From: CALIBK01 sp037444165
GTDB taxonomy: Bacteria > Desulfobacterota > BSN033 > UBA1163
Assembly: GCA_037444165.1 (NCBI GenBank)
Contig: JBBIMX010000082.1
Location: 1-9,463, forward strand
Length of the DNA: 9,463 nt
Direction of reading: 5' to 3'
The notes beneath the pieces were generated by a model. It was not told where the DNA came from. It did no database searches and was given only the letters and a program-made list of their open reading frames with translations. Both the position numbers and the translations under genes were made by a program. Positions within the stretch are counted from its first letter, which is position 1. Every line of letters starts with the position of its first letter. Below are positions 7,192 to 9,463 of this stretch, one piece after another.

Positions 7192-7913
7192 AAAGACGAT
7201 TCAAGACCGCCTTTATTCTCGGTGCGGGCCTCGGGACAAGACTTCTCCCCTTGACAAAAAAATGTCCAAAACCACTGCTCGAGATTGGAGGGCGACCCCT
7301 CATCACCTATGCGATGGACCATCTCATCGGAGCAGGGGTGGATCGATTGATTGTGAACACCCATCTCCATCCCGAACTCTATTGTAAAAAATTTCCAGAA
7401 AAGAAATGGCGTGGTCTCCCTATCCATTTTCGCCACGAACCTATCCTCTTGGATACCGCGGGTGGCTTAAAAAATATAGAAGATCTCCTCTCCGAAGATG
7501 AAGCCATCTTTTGCTATAATGGAGATGTGGTGAGTAACCTTCCTCTGGAGAGACTTCGAGAGGACCATGAAAAGAATCGACCTGAAGTGACTCTCGCCCT
7601 CCGGAGCCATGGTCCCCTTCTGAATGTGAACATCAATCAACGGGGTGAGGTCTGTGATCTCCGTCATCAATTGGGAAGGAAAGGCGTCCGAAGCCTTCAA
7701 TTTACAGGAATTTACGCGGTCGAGACCTCTTTTCTCAATGTTCTGAAAAAGGGTGAAGTGGAATCCATTGTGTCTGCGTTCCTTAAGAGAATCATCGAAA
7801 AGCCCGGATCGATTCGAGGAATCCTTATCGATGAGGGGGAATGGGAAGATATTGGCTCAATAGAAGCCTATCAGAAAATGAAGAAATACCTAAAGGAGAA
7901 GAAATGGCCTTGA
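7188..7913 (+). CDS. murU: Sugar-1-phosphate nucleotidyltransferase, MurU-like
   Basis: This 241-residue cytosolic enzyme has the single GT-A-like nucleotidyltransferase domain. The nucleotide-binding loop is LGAGLGTRLLPLT (11-23), followed by the lysine motif PKPLLEIGGRPLI (27-39). LDTAGGL (88-94) and YNGDVV (110-115, with likely metal ligand D113) follow, and WEDIGS (219-224) is near the end with D221. Compact enzymes of this size next to an AmgK-type kinase are typically MurU, which makes UDP-MurNAc from MurNAc-1-phosphate and UTP; Pseudomonas MurU is about 220 residues. The start shares ATGA with the permease stop, so translation is probably coupled, and the 3' end overlaps the kinase gene by 10 bases. 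Alternatives are activation of another hexose or heptose phosphate; the family cannot be separated by motifs alone. The symbol therefore rests mainly on the kinase and AmpG neighbours. Confidence 0.78.
   Translation: MKRRFKTAFILGAGLGTRLLPLTKKCPKPLLEIGGRPLITYAMDHLIGAGVDRLIVNTHLHPELYCKKFPEKKWRGLPIHFRHEPILLDTAGGLKNIEDLLSEDEAIFCYNGDVVSNLPLERLREDHEKNRPEVTLALRSHGPLLNVNINQRGEVCDLRHQLGRKGVRSLQFTGIYAVETSFLNVLKKGEVESIVSAFLKRIIEKPGSIRGILIDEGEWEDIGSIEAYQKMKKYLKEKKWP
7892..7898 (+). promoter_or_regulatory. Ribosome binding site that sets the kinase start
   Basis: AAAGGAG lies 5 bases before the ATG at 7904, ideal spacing. The frame is open further upstream to an ATG at 7841, but that start has no comparable site and would add 21 residues that are only the out-of-frame reading of the nucleotidyltransferase end. 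The site lies inside the last codons of the nucleotidyltransferase gene, in keeping with tight operon packing. Confidence 0.75.
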
Positions 7914-8962
7914 ATCTGGCTCGGCCTGAATCGGAACGTCCCAATGATAAAGAACTCATCCTTCTCAGCCGAAAAGCTCTCGGCCTCCCTGACTCTGTGT
8001 TAATGGAATGTGATCCCCTTGAAGGAAGGGGGTCGGATCGAATCTTCTACAGATTAAAATGGAATCAAAAGGGTTCGGCCATCCTCATCCACTACGATCC
8101 CAATCGGGTAGAGAATACCCTGTACGCAGGAATTGCCTCTTTTCTCTCCAAAATGAATATCCCTGTCCCTAAGGTGATCCATCATCATCCCAACCTTTGT
8201 ATTTTGATTGTGGAAGACCTGGGGGATGTGAGTCTATGGTCTCTTAGAAACACTCCCTGGGACTGCCTTCGGGCTCTTTACCAGAAGACCCTTCGGATTG
8301 CCTACCGGCTCCACTCCATTTCGGAGAAGGAGTTTCCATCTGAGGAGGTTCAATTGATGGAAGGATTTAGCCCACGTCTCTATCGGTGGGAGCAGGAATA
8401 TTTCAAAGAAAATTTCCTCAAAAATTTATGTCACCTCCATCTGGATCCTTCTTTAGAGAGCGCACTCGATAGGGAACTTCTTGCCCTGCAAGATCGACTT
8501 TCGAAAGGAAGAAAAAACCTTATCCACCGAGATTTACAGTCTCAGAACGTGATGGTCCAGGAGGGTCGGGTCTTTCTGATCGATTTTCAGGGGATGCGGT
8601 TTGGAAATGCCTTTTATGACCTGGGTTCTCTTCTCTGTGATCCCTATATGGATTTTTCAGCAGCACAGAGGGAAGAGCTTCTTTCATATTATTACGAACT
8701 CGCTCCAACAGATCTCGATTGGACAGCTTTTAAGAAATGCTTCTGGGAAGCCTCGGCCCAACGTCTCATGCAAGCCCTTGGGGCTTATGGATTCCTGGGT
8801 TTAAAGAAGGGACTTACATCCTATCTCAATCATATTCCCCAGGGATTAAAGAACCTCCGACTCGCCACTTCTCAAGTCTCCACACTCCCTGCTCTTCAGG
8901 AGCTCTCCACCAACATCATTTCATCCTTCCAATCGAAACAGAAGTTCGGTGAAAAAATTTAA
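7904..8962 (+). CDS. amgK: APH-family sugar kinase, AmgK-like (anomeric MurNAc/GlcNAc kinase)
   Basis: This 352-residue protein has the aminoglycoside phosphotransferase (protein-kinase-like) fold. The N-lobe has the nucleotide loop GRGSDRIFYR (41-50) and the hinge-like IVEDLGDVSL (102-111). The C-lobe carries the catalytic loop LIHRDLQSQNVM (206-217, catalytic D210, N215) and the metal motif LIDFQG (225-230, D227), followed by GNAFYDLGSLLCDPY (234-248). The HRD-L/F-Q-S-x-N and IDFQ pattern is what AmgK shows. AmgK phosphorylates MurNAc (and GlcNAc) at C1, giving the MurU substrate, so free MurNAc can re-enter wall synthesis without the MurA/MurB steps. The upstream overlap with the nucleotidyltransferase gene fits this pairing, although in Pseudomonas the order is amgK then murU. 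Related APH enzymes act on other sugars or choline-type substrates, so the symbol rests partly on context. It is complete and ends 21 bases before the next start. Confidence 0.78.
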   Translation: MALNLARPESERPNDKELILLSRKALGLPDSVLMECDPLEGRGSDRIFYRLKWNQKGSAILIHYDPNRVENTLYAGIASFLSKMNIPVPKVIHHHPNLCILIVEDLGDVSLWSLRNTPWDCLRALYQKTLRIAYRLHSISEKEFPSEEVQLMEGFSPRLYRWEQEYFKENFLKNLCHLHLDPSLESALDRELLALQDRLSKGRKNLIHRDLQSQNVMVQEGRVFLIDFQGMRFGNAFYDLGSLLCDPYMDFSAAQREELLSYYYELAPTDLDWTAFKKCFWEASAQRLMQALGAYGFLGLKKGLTSYLNHIPQGLKNLRLATSQVSTLPALQELSTNIISSFQSKQKFGEKI

Positions 8963-8970
8963 AGATGGTG

Positions 8971-8976
8971 TATAAT
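8971..8976 (+). promoter_or_regulatory. Perfect TATAAT -10-like hexamer before the last gene
   Basis: TATAAT occurs in the 21-base gap after the kinase gene. Transcription would begin near 8983-8984, exactly at the ATG of the last gene, implying a leaderless message. No convincing -35 element lies 16-18 bases upstream, and the hexamer also overlaps an alternative in-frame ATG (8975). It may be chance. Confidence 0.2.
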
Positions 8977-8983
8977 GATAGGG

Positions 8984-9463
8984 ATGAGACCCTTAACGGC
9001 CGTCCTTCCCTATGCATTTGACCCTTTATCAGATAAAACCCTCGAGCTCCTCTCGGAATCTCCGTTGGTCGATTCCATCCTGATTCTTCACCGGATCCCC
9101 ATCCAAATCAACAGGACGAAGGTGAAGTCGTTTGTGACCCCAAACACGGGGTCGGGAGAAACTCTCCTAAGAGTGATACATTCTATCCAAACCCGCTATC
9201 TCCTCTATTTTTCTGAACCTCGAATCCTTTCCTTCCAGTCTCAGGCCTTGGAGAAATTCATAGAAGAGGCCGAAAAGAAGGGTTCAGGAATAGTCTATTC
9301 CGATTTTTATGAGGAGGAAGAGGACAGAACCATCTACCATCCCCTGAATGATTACCAATGGGGTAGTGTGAGGGACGATTTTGATTTTGGGCCGATGATT
9401 CTCCTCTCTACCCGGGCTATTGAAAAGGGATTAAAAAAATATGGCCTCCTTTTAGAAACCAGG
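8984..9463 (+). CDS. Probable glycosyltransferase, N-terminal part (runs off the window)
   Basis: An open frame of 160 codons continues past the window end without a stop. It begins MRPLTAVLPYAFDPLSDKTL. Alternating hydrophobic strands follow (SILILHR at 31-37, YLLYFSE at 72-78), then IVYSDFYEEEEDR (103-115) and YHPLNDYQWGSVRDDFDFGP (118-137). The Y-S-D-F/Y-Y-E and H-x-x-x-D-Y-Q-x-G-S-x-R-D-D-F-D-F-G signatures resemble, from memory, the N-terminal module of two-part family-2 glycosyltransferases from Bacteroidetes and other phyla, in which a classical GT2 domain follows. That second part would lie outside the window. I chose the ATG at 8984; an ATG at 8975 in the same frame would add three residues, and neither has a clear ribosome site. 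It is 21 bases after the kinase stop, so it probably belongs to the same operon. The real length, donor and acceptor are unknown. Confidence 0.6.
   Translation, partial: MRPLTAVLPYAFDPLSDKTLELLSESPLVDSILILHRIPIQINRTKVKSFVTPNTGSGETLLRVIHSIQTRYLLYFSEPRILSFQSQALEKFIEEAEKKGSGIVYSDFYEEEEDRTIYHPLNDYQWGSVRDDFDFGPMILLSTRAIEKGLKKYGLLLETR

Noticed and set aside
7841..7903. Longer start for the AmgK-like kinase
   Set aside because: The 21 extra residues are the out-of-frame reading of the nucleotidyltransferase end, while the 7904 ATG has AAAGGAG at ideal spacing.

Overview
The window looks like chromosomal DNA of a free-living Gram-negative bacterium. I would place it tentatively in the Desulfobacterota (the former Deltaproteobacteria). 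The reasons are a soluble multi-PAS histidine kinase with a cysteine cluster near its C-terminus, a SpoIID/LytB-domain protein in a non-sporulation setting, and an AmpG-like permease. This placement rests on recalled family resemblance, not on a search. I see no phage, IS, CRISPR, tRNA or rRNA signal.

Layout: bases 1-111 hold no gene, but have several short inverted repeats downstream of the first gene. Bases 112-1953 (minus strand) encode a DUF255 (YyaL/SPATA20-like) protein. It lacks the usual C-terminal segment and appears to end in dispersed-repeat-like sequence. A 74-base A+T-rich gap (1954-2027) separates it from everything else, which reads on the plus strand. In order, these are a four-PAS histidine kinase (2028-4565), a SpoIID/LytB-domain protein (4579-5886), an AmpG-like MFS permease (5905-7191), a MurU-like sugar-1-phosphate nucleotidyltransferase (7188-7913), an AmgK-like sugar kinase (7904-8962), and the first 160 codons of a probable glycosyltransferase (8984 to the window edge).

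How they fit together: the plus-strand genes are separated by at most 21 bases or overlap (ATGA overlap of permease and nucleotidyltransferase; 10-base overlap of nucleotidyltransferase and kinase), so they look like one operon. The last four complete genes match a peptidoglycan turnover and salvage route: a wall-acting SpoIID-type enzyme, import of muropeptides by AmpG, phosphorylation of the sugar at C1 (AmgK) and UDP activation (MurU). This is the fosfomycin-bypass recycling pathway known from Pseudomonas and relatives. The kinase at the head of the operon and the glycosyltransferase at its end are the parts whose role is not explained. The most interesting points are the kinase's four-cysteine insertion in its ATPase domain, the SpoIID protein without a visible signal peptide, the link between a salvage cassette and a probable GT2-type glycosyltransferase, and the repeat-derived tail of the DUF255 protein.
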